The position numbers and the translations under genes are program-made. Below are positions 1-10,546 of a stretch of 64,000 nucleotides of DNA, piece by piece. Position 1 is the first letter of the stretch. Every line of letters starts with the position of its first letter. Under the pieces are notes generated by a model. The model ran no database searches, had not been told where the DNA came from, and saw only the letters and a list, made by a program, of their open reading frames with translations. The DNA is from Eurosta solidaginis (lineage: Eukaryota; Arthropoda; Insecta; Diptera; Tephritidae): the NCBI RefSeq assembly GCF_040869045.1, contig NC_090321.1, positions 93,106,603-93,170,602 of the forward strand, in the 5' to 3' direction.

Positions 1-627
1 AATAATAATTTGGAAGAGCATATACATACGTATGGGTTATATAAGCGCAGGCATTGGACAGCTAACTGAATCTTTAATAAAATATTCTTCGGCAGCATTA
101 TTCGAATTCCTACGCACACACCCCGCAGAAGTGCCACGTTTGTGTAAGGAGGTGGTTACTAATTTCGAAGAGAATGTCATGCATGAGCGAGTCACATATC
201 CAATGATGAACTTTTTAGATATTTTAATAAGCTCAGGGACCATTAACGATGTATTATTGGACAACTCGAATACATTTGGCGAAGTTATCGCCTGTTGAAC
301 ATCGAAACAAAAGGACACAAAAAACTATAAAAACTAATATCGAGCATACATGTCTATTGCCAGTTGGTGCAAGTGCCACATCTTTGCAAACGTATTCTAT
401 CTAAATTGGCCATATTCATTGGACTCGCTCATGTGCACGTACGCAAAACGAGTGCTACTAAATTATATGAATTTTTGGCATTCCGTGCTGACGCTTGTGA
501 CATTCCCGAAGAGAATATGGATGTAATATTAAATTTACTATCGGAGACTGATTGGGGCTTGCCACTGGTTACAGTGCGGCCCATACGTAATCAATGGGTA
601 TTAAAGCACCAGTCAGCGGCGCTGTAG
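1..627 (+). pseudogene. TBCD: Tubulin-specific chaperone D (cofactor D) 3' end, interrupted
   Basis: Cofactor D is a HEAT-repeat protein that takes beta-tubulin from the chaperonin and helps build alpha/beta dimers in the cytoplasm. Two segments match its C-terminal region as I recall the human protein. Positions 1-298 carry GQLTESLIKYSSAALFEF and a later HERV.YP motif. Positions 340-600 carry VHVRKTSATKLYEF and LSETDWGLPLV. The reading frame enters from the left edge, so only the end of the gene is here. It is broken by an in-frame TGA at 296-298 and by a one-base loss in the A-run near 328-334, which moves the frame from 2 to 1. The gap is too short for an intron. The frame stops at 627; a second shift near 595 would open a further tail to 729. 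It is either a decayed copy or a real gene end with assembly errors. Confidence 0.72.
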
Positions 628-1049
628 CGAGTACAAGCACTGCTCCAATAGATACGGCGGCCAGCTTTGCAATGTATCGGATTGGTCAAGCGGGTGCAGA
701 TGTCAGGACAGCGCAAGAAATGCCACATTAAATTGATGTAAGATGTCGTTGTATGACAACTTATGGCATTTATTTTTTCAACAATGCGGTGTGCTTGTAG
801 CAAACGCGTATCTTTTCTTAAAAAGTATTTTAACATTTGATATTATTTAAACATCAATTGTATTATTATGCAGGAATGAAGGCAATGGCCAACATTGCTA
901 GTTGCACACAATTATGATATGATATGAATGCGTTGCCTTGGAATGGACAAATGTTGCCGCTTTCTTTATTTTGTGTTTTTTTTTTTTTTTGTAGTATTTA
1001 TTAGTATATCATAATGCTGTTTGTGTGTTAGCCAAGCGCACATAGCACG
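628..1049. other. Spacer between the two host gene fragments
   Basis: Positions 597-729 stay open in another frame and could be the true end of the cofactor D fragment. A T-rich run at 976-992 followed by AG (about 994), and another AG at about 1047, are possible splice acceptors for the receptor fragment that follows. Nothing else is recognisable. Confidence 0.4.
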
Positions 1050-1571
1050 CGTATCTCTTACGCCTGCCCAACCGGTCTGAAATTGTTATACGATGTGTGT
1101 CGAAGATTCAATTTTCAAATCAACATTAGCGCCGCCAAAACGCGTCGCAGAAATTCACCAAAGAAGTCCAAAACTGCAAAAACCCACGTTCCTACAAATA
1201 ATAGCATCAACAATAATGATACTTACCAAACCACAACAGAATCCGGGCAAACATTTGCTACAGAGGTTGACAAACATCCGGCTGGTAATCCAACACATGT
1301 CAAAGGCAGTATAATCTCACCGCAAACAGATACCCATTATTTTGCATTTGTGATAATTGGCTCGATCGCCGGCTTTGGGCTGGTGACAGGGGTGATACTT
1401 TGGGTCGTTTATCGTCATTGCAGCAGGCGTCCCACCTCTATAAATTTCGAAAATCCGCTATGTCGTAAATCCACCAAAGATCATTTTAGTTTGGAAAAGA
1501 ATAACCTGCCGCGCTTGTACCCAAGTACGGTAGATGAAGAGTCCAAAGAGCCGCTGAACGACGATTCGTGA
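1050..1571 (+). pseudogene. LpR: Lipophorin (LDL-type) receptor C-terminal fragment with altered NPxY motif
   Basis: Insect lipophorin receptors are LDL-receptor relatives that bind lipophorin at the cell surface. In order the fragment has the end of an EGF-type module (ACPTGLKLL), a Thr/Ser/Asn-rich stalk, one membrane segment (about YFAFVIIGSIAGFGLVTGVI) and a cytoplasmic tail with FSLEKNNLPRLYPSTVDEE. The tail matches Drosophila LpR1/LpR2 as I remember them. The endocytosis signal, normally FDNPVY, reads FENPLC here, so the tyrosine that family members need for clathrin uptake is gone. No ATG begins the frame; it is open from about 1050 after an AG that could be an acceptor. Stalk, membrane segment and tail lie in one uninterrupted stretch. 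That fits a terminal exon or an intron-less copy. No stop breaks it. Identity is secure; whether it is expressed is not. Confidence 0.75.
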
Positions 1572-2453
1572 GACAACGCGTGTGTGTGAAATTTCTCTAA
1601 TGAAGGAAGTGTAAGATTCGAGCACTGTTTAAATAAATATATGTTGTTCTCAAAAGTTAAACATGTCTAACATATTTCTCATACATATGCACAACACACG
1701 TTAATAAAAAACCATATTACGCATTATAGAAATTTTCTCACCACCGCGTGTTTTACCTCAATTATTTTTTTTTCCATTCAGGAAATGGGAAAGCGTAGCA
1801 GACGTCAAAATCTCTACATTTAATGTCTGACTGTCAATGATTATTGCAATACAAACGTTAGGCCTCATGCGCAAGAATCTCCCGCACTACACGTCATGCA
1901 CTACACGCCGCACTACACGTCACGCATTACATGCCGCACGACATATCGATCACAACACGCCACACATGTCGCGTATTACATATCTCGACCAATCATTCAT
2001 TTGGTCGAGATTTAAAATACTTAATTCCACGAATCTCAACATTATCGACAATACACGTCAAAATAATGTTGAATGGTGGAAGTGCAACTCTGTAATACCT
2101 TTTCAGCCAGGTTTGGAACCGTTCCGTTTGGTGGCAGGCCACTTGTTGTGAAAACAAAGTTCACCACAAATCAAAAATAAATTTTAGGACTACTTCGGTG
2201 ACATCTACCGACATAAATCAAATTATAAATGTACTAAAGGCGCTAAAGCAACAGCCACATCGCATGGATGCGTGCTAAATCCGTTTTTTCTTCCTTTCTT
2301 TGCGCGCATAAGTATTTACTTATGGCCTTTAATTTTTTATTTCAATAAAATGTTTTTTTTCTCTTGCGAAAATATATGAGAGATAATATTTTTTTTTTTT
2401 TGTGCTTACGCCACCCAAACAACATTCCGCCAACCTCAATTTGGGCATGATCA
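1572..2453. other. Spacer with a short CACTACACG-type repeat
   Basis: No supported gene. Positions 1878-1960 hold an imperfect 10-14 bp repeat built on CACTACACGTC/GC. AATAAA-like signals occur at 1634 and 2344. The 104-codon open frame at 1837-2151 is mostly this repeat and shows no domain. A T-run (2388-2401) precedes the gag-like gene. Confidence 0.35.
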
Positions 2454-3134
2454 ATGATACCAATATTCTTTCAGATCATGACCCGTTTCGAAACTCTATT
2501 GGCCAAGTCAGAGGGGAGCGCCAAGCGCTTCGACGTCGCCTGCCAGCTCTGCGGTAGAAACCATAGTATGAGGCTCTGCGCTGAGTACACAGGCAAGTCG
2601 CCCGATGAAAGGTTACGGGCTGTCCTACTACATAAATACTGCCCGAATTGTTTGTCGCCGTTTCATCGCGTTGACAAGTGCAAAAGTAAATATCGCTGCA
2701 AACGGTGCCAGCAAAAGCACCACACCACTCTCCATCTAGATGAGCGTCTTTCCGAACGCGATGATGCAACAACTATTGGCGACGACAACCCGTCCGATGA
2801 CACGTTGTCAATCCACCTAATGGGGCCGACAAAGTCCTGGGCTCAGCAGGTGGAGGAGGAAGAAATGGAGGAGGAGAGAGCAAAGGCGGAGGAAGAAAGA
2901 GGTAAAACGGAGACAACAAGACCGTCAACGGTCAACCAGGGGATGCGCAGTTTCCGGCCGCTGTTACAAGATGAAAAAAGCGCGGCGAAAGCAAACAAAC
3001 GTCGAAACGAACGAGGAAACTGGCGGCACCGCGACATTGGACTCCAAGGAGGCCCGACCAAGTCATCCAAACGCGGAAGACAGCAGCGGCGAGATAAAAC
3101 GACGCCATACCATTCTGACGCCCAAAATATATAA
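2454..3134 (+). pseudogene. BEL/Pao-type gag zinc-finger region
   Basis: Gag proteins of BEL/Pao retrotransposons bind the element RNA through Cys/His fingers. Three are visible in a row: CQLCGRNHSMRLC, CPNCLSPFHRVDKC and CKRCQQKHHTTLH, at about residues 31-95. This order and the linker match BEL/Pao gag C-termini. A Glu/Lys-rich charged stretch follows. The usual N-terminal gag domain is missing. The ATG at 2454 opens the frame, but TTCTTTCAG ends at 2474 and looks like a splice acceptor, so the ATG at 2478 is the alternative start. A TAA at 3132-3134 ends the frame, and the protease part continues in the same frame just beyond it. This could be a decayed element or a gag-protease unit kept by the host. 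Confidence 0.6.
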
Positions 3135-3668
3135 GCACTATTGCGTGGTACACCGGAAGGCTTCCGAACCGGCCGGCTGCTCCCAGCCACTCCAGCGCCC
3201 ATCATGCGGTCTTTCGTTCCCATTGCGCCGACGGCCATCGTACGCGTCGAATCGCGTGGGCACCTACACTTGGTTCGTGCGATCATTGATCCCTGCGCCG
3301 CCAGCACCATCGTCGATGCAGAGCTGGTACGCGATTTGCAGTTAGAGCGCCAAGGACCAGGGCAATGCACACTTATTCTGCGCGACAAGTTCGGGTCAAC
3401 GACTCATGTCACTACCCAAGCCGCCGTGGTCAACGGCCACTATCGGTTGAGTCCGCCATCCAATGTGGATCCAAAGGTTGCCGTTCTATTTGAATTTATG
3501 CGGCTTGCAGATCCGCAGTTCTACCGCTCATCGCCAGTTCGTCTTACACTCGTCGCTGATATATACGCCGAACTGATGGTGAGCGGAACGCCAGCAACAA
3601 CAGTTGGCGGACTTCTGACCCAACCGACCGTATTCGGGCTGGTAGTCTCAGGGGCCTGCCAAAAATAG
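3135..3668 (+). pseudogene. BEL/Pao-type aspartic protease domain
   Basis: This segment continues the gag frame after one TAA and resembles the retropepsin region that cuts the gag-pol polyprotein. The first strand and active-site loop are at VRAIIDPCAASTIVDAELV. The family normally has Asp-Ser/Thr-Gly; here the Asp is kept but is followed by Pro-Cys. Later landmarks are LADPQFYRSSPVRLTLVAD and TVFGLVVSG, which match the end of the BEL/Pao protease region before reverse transcriptase. No reverse transcriptase follows, and the frame stops at 3668. The changed active site suggests an inactive protease or a different use. The family call is moderately sure. Confidence 0.58.
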
Positions 3669-4311
3669 GAGCCTTTCATAAAAACTAAGTAATTACTGCA
3701 CGGAATTTAAAACCACGTACGTATTTTTAATAACTTCTTTTCTTTTTCTTCACAGGACAACGATACACGAAGTCCATTGTGCGACGTGCAGTGCTTGCAG
3801 TCCGCATCTGCACATCGACATAACGCCTTACTGGACGTGCGATCACGTGTCATTCCTTTTTTTTTCTTTTCAGTTTTTTTTCTTTGTTGCTTACGGCAAG
3901 GGGGCTGGTATGTTTAGGCCACAGGCTGACTCATTACTCCTTGAATATCATACGGAAGTATTGTTAAAAAATCAATTGATATTCTTTGGCGCACAGGATA
4001 AAGAGTAGCTGTAAGGTTCAAGTTACAGGAAGTATATACATGTACATACGTCAGTATCTGCAAAATATTACCCCTCAACATTGAATATTAAATCAGCAAC
4101 TGTCAATACAAAACAAGAAGCGAAAAGATATATTTAAGAGTGAAAAAAAAAAATGTTCAATACTGGTAGCTTATATTTGCTATTGCAACGTTTTCAATAT
4201 CGAATGCACAAAACTCTTAGTTGCCTTAATGTTCTTACCAAATTTCGTTAAAATTTGTCGCTTTTTGTTTGAATTTGCTATTGAAAGTTTTGTGTGCCTA
4301 GCAGAACCATT
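3669..4311. other. Spacer with strong pyrimidine tracts
   Basis: A CT-rich tract ending CACAG at 3755 resembles a splice acceptor; the only nearby donor-like site (GTACGT, 3717) would give a 39-base intron, which is short for a fly. A second T-rich block at 3856-3893 leads into AAGGGGGCTGGTATGTTTAGG (3897-3917). This looks like a polypurine tract followed by a TG-starting LTR end, but no partner LTR was found. The rest is AT-rich and unrecognised. Confidence 0.3.
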
Positions 4312-4467
4312 TAAAAAAATATAAATACGGGGCGCGATAGCTTCCGAAAAGATTTTAGGCCAGGCTTCTATTTCAGTTGCGTCGTGCTTCTTTTTTAATT
4401 TTTTTTACAAATTGTCGGGACGGGACCTACATGTTTTACACCGACTCCGAACGGCAACTGTAAGGCA
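4312..4467 (-). repeat. SINE-A fragment (body only)
   Basis: Matches the body of the tRNA-like SINE at 19081-19438: GGCGCGATAGC, the block around ACGGGACCTACATGTTTTA, and CCGACTCCGAACGGC. The tRNA-like head is missing. An A/T-rich run lies on the left, which is the 3' side of the element. Confidence 0.65.
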
Positions 4468-4539
4468 CTACTGAAACACACTGATGTGAAATATCAGTAT
4501 ACTCTGGTTAAATACCGCAAGGGTGTTGCATTTGTCACC

Positions 4540-5110
4540 ATTAGACATTAAACATTTTTTAAAGTGGGCGTGGCTGCCAACCGGTTTTGTTAATTGCAAG
4601 GTGTACATATAACAATCTCCATGTCAAACCCTTAATGGCTTTTCAATTACAGCTTGCAAAACTTTACAATTTTTCTTTCTCCTTCTGCCAAGCCGATTTT
4701 CCAATATTTCACTAATTTTCTATTTTTTAAAGTCAACCAACATATCAAGCTTAGTCACTTTATAGTATTAGGTAATGCATTACCGAATTTTTGTAAATTT
4801 CTGTAACAATTTTTTTAAAGTGGGCGCGGTATATATATGTACATATATATAATAGTTAGGACAACCATCGCGCCAAGTTTCAATATGATATCTTCAACGG
4901 CTTTTGGTTTACGGTTAAAAAACTTCGAAATTTGCTTTTTCTAAATGTGGACATTACCACGCTCATTTCTTCAAATTTCTATTTTTAGCCATAAAGATAA
5001 GCAACATATTAAGTTCCATCATCTTATCTATCTTTGGTAATGGATTACCGCATTTTTTCTACAATTTCGATATTTCGATATCGGTGTTTATACCCTTCAT
5101 GAAAATGAAA
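4540..5110. repeat. Diverged DINE/Helitron-like repeat segment
   Basis: Carries the phrases AAAGTGGGCGTGG, ATATCTTCAACGGC and GGTAATGGATTACCGC, which occur in order in the larger copies at 48.4-50.6 and 51.0-53.9 kb. It is strongly diverged and lacks the 130-bp array. Boundaries are approximate. Confidence 0.5.
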
Positions 5111-5164
5111 TGTTTTATGTATGGAATTAGCGAGACTGGCTCAAACTGCTTTATAAAATGGTTT

Positions 5165-5345
5165 TTGTTATTGATAATTAGAAAGAGATGGCAAAGTTCA
5201 CAAACGGCGATTGTTACTAGGACATGTTTCTGAATTTCAATTCTTCACCAGCTAGCTTCTCGGGAGCTGAGTATTGAACTCGAATCTCTAACATTCATAC
5301 CAGTTTAAAGGCAGATGCCTTTAACCACTCAGCCATATGAATGCC
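5165..5345 (-). repeat. SINE-B, type II tRNA-derived repeat
   Basis: On the minus strand the head reads TGGCTGAGTGGTTAAAGGC (A-box like) and, further on, GATTCGAGTTC (B-box like), with a longer spacer as in Leu or Ser tRNA. A second copy is at 50717-50964. The 3' side ends with GGCAAAGTTCACAAACGGCG. It is not a functional tRNA: acceptor pairing and CCA-end structure are absent. Confidence 0.62.
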
Positions 5346-5750
5346 CCGCTGTTCGCATTGCAATTTCTCAATTTACCAGTTAAAATTTTACCAAATGCTT
5401 ACGTATATGGCACATCTTGTGGTCTGAGATATTGGTGGTATATGTAGTATATATCTAATAAAACCGATTTTTCAGATAATTAACTTTTCGGAATTTCTGC
5501 CCCATTTTGAAAGCTTGTAGCTTCAAATTTCACCAAACGATTACATGTATAGTATATAATGTGGTCTGAAATCGTAGAGATCGGTCGCAGATATAGTATT
5601 ACAAACCGATTACACAGCGCCGTCCTTACTTGTTTTTAAAAGTGAATGTATAACAGTAAGGACAATCTTCTTCTATCAAATTTTTATTCGATGCTGATAA
5701 TTTTGATGTATGGAAGTTTATATCCATCTCAATATAAACCCTTGTGTACA
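5346..5750. repeat. DINE-like end fragment and related AT-rich repeat
   Basis: Positions 5672-5735 match the end segment of the large DINE-like copies (TGATAATTTTGATGTATGG, then TTTATATCCATCTC). The preceding part has two TGGTCTGA-containing blocks (near 5420 and 5562) that look like an old tandem duplication. No coding content. Confidence 0.4.
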
Positions 5751-6079
5751 AATACACGTTGGATAAAAAAACACGTTGGATATAATAATATAAAAACTCA
5801 TATAAATACATACATATTGTTAGCTCTGTTCACAAAGGTCATAAAGGCTTGGGTTCCTCGGAAAGCGGCGCCGCTAAAGAATGGCCGGTATATTTACCGT
5901 TATCAGCGCCACTGCTTCATTGTAAACCTCGGAACACGATCCTCAAATTTAATTCTGCAATTCGCTATATAGCGGCACCGCTTTCGAGAAAACCGGGAAT
6001 TAACCAAACAATTTCAAATATTTCAGGTGAAGCAAAAAACATTTTTTCACCATCACTAAATGCTTCTACGGGTACTTCT

Positions 6080-6580
6080 ATACGACAGCATGACACTATT
6101 AATACACGTCCAAAAATATCAAGAGGGGTATCAAACGACCCGTTTTGAATCCAGGATTGCGAATCCGAAAACTGAGGTCAACAATTTTGGGTATGTCAAG
6201 AGATATTTGCAAAATAAATTCAAATTTTCATGTGGTTGTAATGTTGATAATTTTGCGTACGCCCAAAAAAAATTGTGAACACAAGTGTTTTGCGCGGTTT
6301 TAGTTTTGGTCTCCAAACCGGTTATGGACCCACCCAGGGTAATTTGTTAAAAGCGTGGCCGAAGCCGCCAATGCAGGAAGGTGAACTGCGCAAAAATACT
6401 ATGGGTCCCACCCCCGATTCGGAGCAGTCCTGGGTAATTTTTTGGTTTTTCATTAATATCTTTTGACATACGCAAAATTTTTGTCTTCCGTTTTCCATTC
6501 GCGATCCTGGATCCAAAACGCGTCTTTTCATACTCCTCTTGATATTTTTTGACATGTGTTAAAAGTGTCATGCATTCGAA
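6080..6580. repeat. Imperfect long inverted repeat (fold-back element)
   Basis: The left arm at about 6085-6215 has CGTTTTGAATCCAGGATTGC. The right arm at about 6450-6580, read in reverse complement, has CGTTTTGGATCCAGGATCGC. Both arms share CAAAAATATCAAGAGG-type and TATGTCAA.AGATATT blocks. The loop (6216-6445) holds no gene. A related motif occurs at 55915-55990 inside the Harbinger relic. The surrounding 5751-7115 shows no gene. Confidence 0.55.
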
Positions 6581-7115
6581 TTTCCCATCTGCGTTGCTTT
6601 TGGTTCTAACACTTTTAAATTTTTTTGCGGGTAATTTTAATATATAAAATCTGCGTAAAACCGCAGTTTCGAAAAATTTGTTGGCTAAAGCCTTTATGAA
6701 TTAAACTAACGCTATGTATCTATGTAAAGTGCTCAATTAGGCTACCCAACATTGCAGGGCCTTTAAGAACATTCATTCCTTCACCCCACAGAAGTTGGTC
6801 AAGGCTTAAGGGCCTGGACAATTTGCCATATCCATATCCATATAAACCAGCTGATCCAATCAACTTATGGAAACCAATGTAAGTGGCCAATAGTGCCACT
6901 TCATAATGCCGTAGCCATAAACATATCACAGCTAACCAATTAGTTTTTGGTTTTTCACTATATCCATAAACTATAATTATTTGAGTTGGCAGAGATTGAA
7001 AATAATTGTTAAAAAATATTATGTTTTTTTGTATTTCAATGAAAAAACTATAAAATATAAAACAAAAAACCCTAAATCAACAAAAAAAGGCGATTTTTAA
7101 ACTGTTTTTTATCTT
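6581..7115. other. AT-rich spacer
   Basis: No gene or repeat recognised. It separates the fold-back element from the hAT relic; the 3' end and terminal repeat of that hAT copy may lie here undetected. Confidence 0.3.
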
Positions 7116-8283
7116 TCAGAAACACAAAAATTTTATTTTTGAACATAATAGTGTGAACAAGTGCTTATGAGTTAAGCCTAAGTTATACCTCCTTTCATCC
7201 AAAATGAAATTCAAAGAAGAAAATGATCTTTCTACTGATACTTGTGTAGCAGGGACACCAAGAATGACTAAGGCTAATTCAAACAGCTCAGGAGATGTAA
7301 AGCGAATATTTTGATAATAAGTAAAAATGTCTTCATATACCGCCAAGCGTGTATGAAGGCCTTCAAAATTGTTTATTTCTGCAAATATATTAGTAAGTTC
7401 GGAAACTTCATATGAGGAACTACAGCTACTATATTTTGAGCCATCTCATCCAAAAAGGTACTGAGTTTCGAGCTTTGATGAGCGTTTATGAGCTCCTGGG
7501 CAACAGAGAGACATATTTAAGCAATTTTTTTAGCGCCCTGACGTATAAAATACCTATAAATTTGCTCCAGCCTAATATCAATTTTACTTTGTCCCCAGGG
7601 TGTGGGTGTGACAATGGTCTCATTCCGAGAGTTTTTACAACTACATACTACTATTCTTGAATTTTGAATTGCAATATACTGTAGGTTAATGCCTAATATT
7701 GAGCGGTCAAGCCGAGTAGGGGCGTCAATTTTAATTGAGACACATTTTTTTCCAACCACATTTTTTATTTCTATAGCACGATTACTTATTAACTCCATAA
7801 CATTATGGGAGTTGACTGGATTCATTTTAAGGGCTTTGAAGATGGGAACAACCACCTCCCTGAACCCTTCACTGTCCAATTCCGACATTGGCCGCCCATC
7901 TTTTGTTACAATTTTTATTAACGAATTCTTAAAGGACTCTAGTCGTATATAGTATGAAATTTTAATTTCTTTTTTGGTGGTTCGCTATTTTCGAAATTAG
8001 CCCTGAAACCGTCTAGAAATCTTCCGTGCTTCCTTATTATGTGGAGTTTTAAATTTGTCAAATGTTCGCCTGCCAATTTTCTTTTGCACATTTTACTTTG
8101 CGAATTTTTTTCTTCCTTGTTATATTGGAAAACGTCTCTAATGGCATTGTTTGCTGCAACCCTATTCCTGCCCATGGTGTATTTACATGATATGATATTT
8201 ACCCAGCTTATATACGCTTTAGATGTTTTTCTCAGAAAAATTTTCCATAATATTTTTTCTTTTGAGTTGTTCAAGTTTTTCAA
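7116..8283 (-). pseudogene. hAT-family transposase relic
   Basis: Three minus-strand segments follow the order of a hAT transposase. 8283-7939 has a BED-type finger with CKRKLAGEHLTNLKLHI and later HGRF. 7888-7517 has the central region with MNPVNSHNVMEL and RLDRSILGINLQY. 7346-7116 has the C-terminal dimerisation helix with LFELALVILGVPATQVSVER and SFSSLNFILDERR. hAT transposases cut and paste DNA and leave 8-bp target duplications. The segments lie in different frames with stops between them, and the RNase H-like catalytic core between the second and third is largely missing. The copy cannot make a working enzyme. Terminal repeats were not found. Confidence 0.72.
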
Positions 8284-8545
8284 AACAATAATCAGAGAAA
8301 GAACGAAAATTTTAAACTGTAAGGTTTTTTTGCCTTTGAATTTTAGTTTTCAACGAATATCTGAATGTTTGGCTTAACTTTCATGCTATTTTCAAAACCT
8401 TTTAAATTGTTAATAGATATTTTCGATGTCTGTGAGTTGGTGAATTTACTAACTTTTTATATATGTATTTTATATTTTGTTTTCGATATTTTTTGACTTC
8501 TTTTTATGGATAAATTTTTAGGTTAATTAATATGGTTAAGTAATA

Positions 8546-8970
8546 AAATAATTAAAAATAATTTTTTAAGTTAAACGGTTTTATTGAAAACAATACTTAC
8601 ATGAAGTAATAATAATACGAAAAGCTAGAAAATAATTAGGTAGGTCCTAGGTACTAGTCATCACACTCCTTATCAATATGTGGCGTTGATCAGACAATTA
8701 AATAAAAGCGTTGGGCGCGTGAAATTTCTAAAAATGTGACTGATTAAGGTTCAGTAAGTTTTACTTATGACTATCAGTAGATATATGACGCGTCCAACGC
8801 TTTTATTTAATTGTCTGATCAACGCCATAGATTGATAAGGAGTGTGATGACTAGTACCTAGGACCTACCTAATTATTTTCTAGCTTTTCGTATTATTATT
8901 ACTTTATGCAAGTATTGTTTTCAATAAAACCGTTTAACTTAAACATTTTTTTTAATTATTTTATTTTCAA
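8546..8970. repeat. Large palindrome, copy A
   Basis: Two arms of roughly 190 bases are near-perfect reverse complements. The left arm has AACGGTTTTATTGAAAACAA, then GGTAGGTCCTAGGTACTAGT, then AAAGCGTTGGGCGCGT. The right arm mirrors these. The short centre (about 8740-8785) includes TATGACTATCAGTAG. It forms the head of a larger composite repeat with a second copy at 26670-27105. Confidence 0.85.
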
Positions 8971-9184
8971 GTTTTTAGTCTTTATTTAATTGCCTATTAT
9001 TTCTCATTCTATTTAGTTCATTTAGTGACTCAGTATTACAAGGACTCTTTCCTGACAATTTGTTACAACCTAAGTCCTCAATACATAATCCTTCCAAAGA
9101 CTTTACTCGACTCTGCGCCACGTATGATTGTGCCTCCTCGAACTCCAAAATATTTTGATGTCACTTCTACCGGACTGTATGCAA

Positions 9185-9580
9185 TATTTGTTCTAAATAT
9201 GAGCCAATTCGGGCATCATAGGTCGCTTTCTATTCATGTATCTATGTATTATGTGTTCCAAATATGTGCAAAATCGGACCAAATATATGATTTTTGTGAA
9301 TATCTCGATCCTTTCGCCACCTAGCGGCGATTTTTTTTTGATAGGTCGCTTTCAAATCTTGTATGTATTAAGTGTTCCAAATATGAGCCAAATCGGGCCA
9401 CAAATACGATTTTTGCGAATATCTCGATCCATGCGCCACCTAGCGGCGATTTTCTTTCACAGGTCGATTTCTATTCTTGTATGTATTAAGTGTTCCAAAT
9501 ATGAGCCAAATCGGTCCACAAATACGATTTTTGCGAATATCTCGATCCATGCGCCACCTAGCGGCGATTTTTTCTTATTA
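9185..9580 (+). repeat. 118-119 bp tandem repeat, about 3.3 copies
   Basis: Each unit contains GCGCCACCTAGCGGCGATTT, then a TTCTTGTATGTATTAAGTGT-type block, ATGAGCCAAATCGG and ATATCTCGATCC. The GCGA anchor recurs at 9327, 9446 and 9564. The same monomer is found in copy B. Confidence 0.8.
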
Positions 9581-9727
9581 TTGCATTGTCATCGGGTTCT
9601 GAACTATATTCCAAGTTTCATGCTTGTAGCTTATCGGGAAGTTACTTAAATTTCAATTACAAAATTCGTTCACAACGGCCGTGCAGCCGTGCATGCGGCC
9701 ATGCGGCCTGTCAACTTAAGCTAAATA

Positions 9728-10546
9728 AAGTCTATGTCAACTTTGTCATAGCCTTTAGTTCTGCCTCCACGATTTCTTGCTCTAACTTTTGCTTCTTTGG
9801 GGGAATACATTTTTGGTTAGATAATTCCATGCATGCGCTTTTCTGTCGAAAATTTGGCTTTTTGGTGCCCAAATATTCACAAAAGCGGAGGAGATAAGGT
9901 TTGAACCTGAAAACTCAAGGTGTCCGATTAACGTTGCATCCTAAACATTGCAGTAATTTGACACTTGAATTCATATTGTAACCAATTTAGGGAACCTCCG
10001 CTTATTTTACACCTTCTACTAACGTTCGTATCGCTAAACTGTTGAATAAATAACTCCAATATTCTGTATTGCAAAATGGTCTTTATTAGACTAATTTGGG
10101 AGTAGTACAATTATACTTGACAATAAAACTCCACTTCGCAACCAATAGCGTGCTTAAATCAAACTGCTTAGCCATGCTTGCGTGACATACGTTTGTGAGT
10201 ATCCCTCTGCTGCCTTGTATGTATGTATGTGTGTACATGATGATTGATTTGTTTACGTACATACTGCTTATTATCGGCTTAGTGATGGTAGTATCGCTTA
10301 GTGATACTAATATTCGTCACAATATGTACACATTAGGGTTACCAAATTTACTAACTAACCAATTAAAATTATATTCAATAGTTTCAAAACAATTTTTGTA
10401 AAGAGAGTGTATTGTTTTTCACACGAGGGCACTCAAAGTTTAGATTATTGTGTTATGTGTCACTTTATTAAGGTGTTTTCGGAATTTTGTGGAATTCCGG
10501 AGTGTTGTTTTCACTTCTTTATGTTGCCATCTAGTATAATCGAGCA
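9728..10546. other. AT-rich spacer, no gene seen
   Basis: Short open frames here (for example 10195-10401) have biased, low-complexity composition and no recognisable domain. There is a (GTAT)n-like stretch at 10216-10230. Confidence 0.3.

Larger units (their letters stand above)
8546..9727 (+). mobile_element. Composite palindrome-plus-satellite element, copy A
   Basis: The order is palindrome (8546-8970), unique linker (8971-9185), tandem repeats (9185-9580) and tail (9581-9727, with TTATCGGGAAGTTACTTAAA). The same parts occur in reverse order and orientation at 25522-27105, so the whole forms one dispersed unit of about 1.2 kb. No protein is encoded. Palindrome plus internal satellite plus a plain tail recalls fold-back or Helitron-related non-autonomous elements. 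The class is not settled. Confidence 0.6.

Noticed and set aside
1837..2151. 104-codon frame before the gag-like gene
   Set aside because: Mostly a short His/Thr-coding repeat with no conserved motif.
2843..3388. 181-codon minus-strand open frame
   Set aside because: Shadow of the gag-protease frames on the other strand, Ser/Arg-rich without a domain.
5265..5345. Possible functional Leu or Ser tRNA gene
   Set aside because: Boxes are present but the acceptor stem does not pair. A second diverged copy shows that it belongs to a dispersed SINE.
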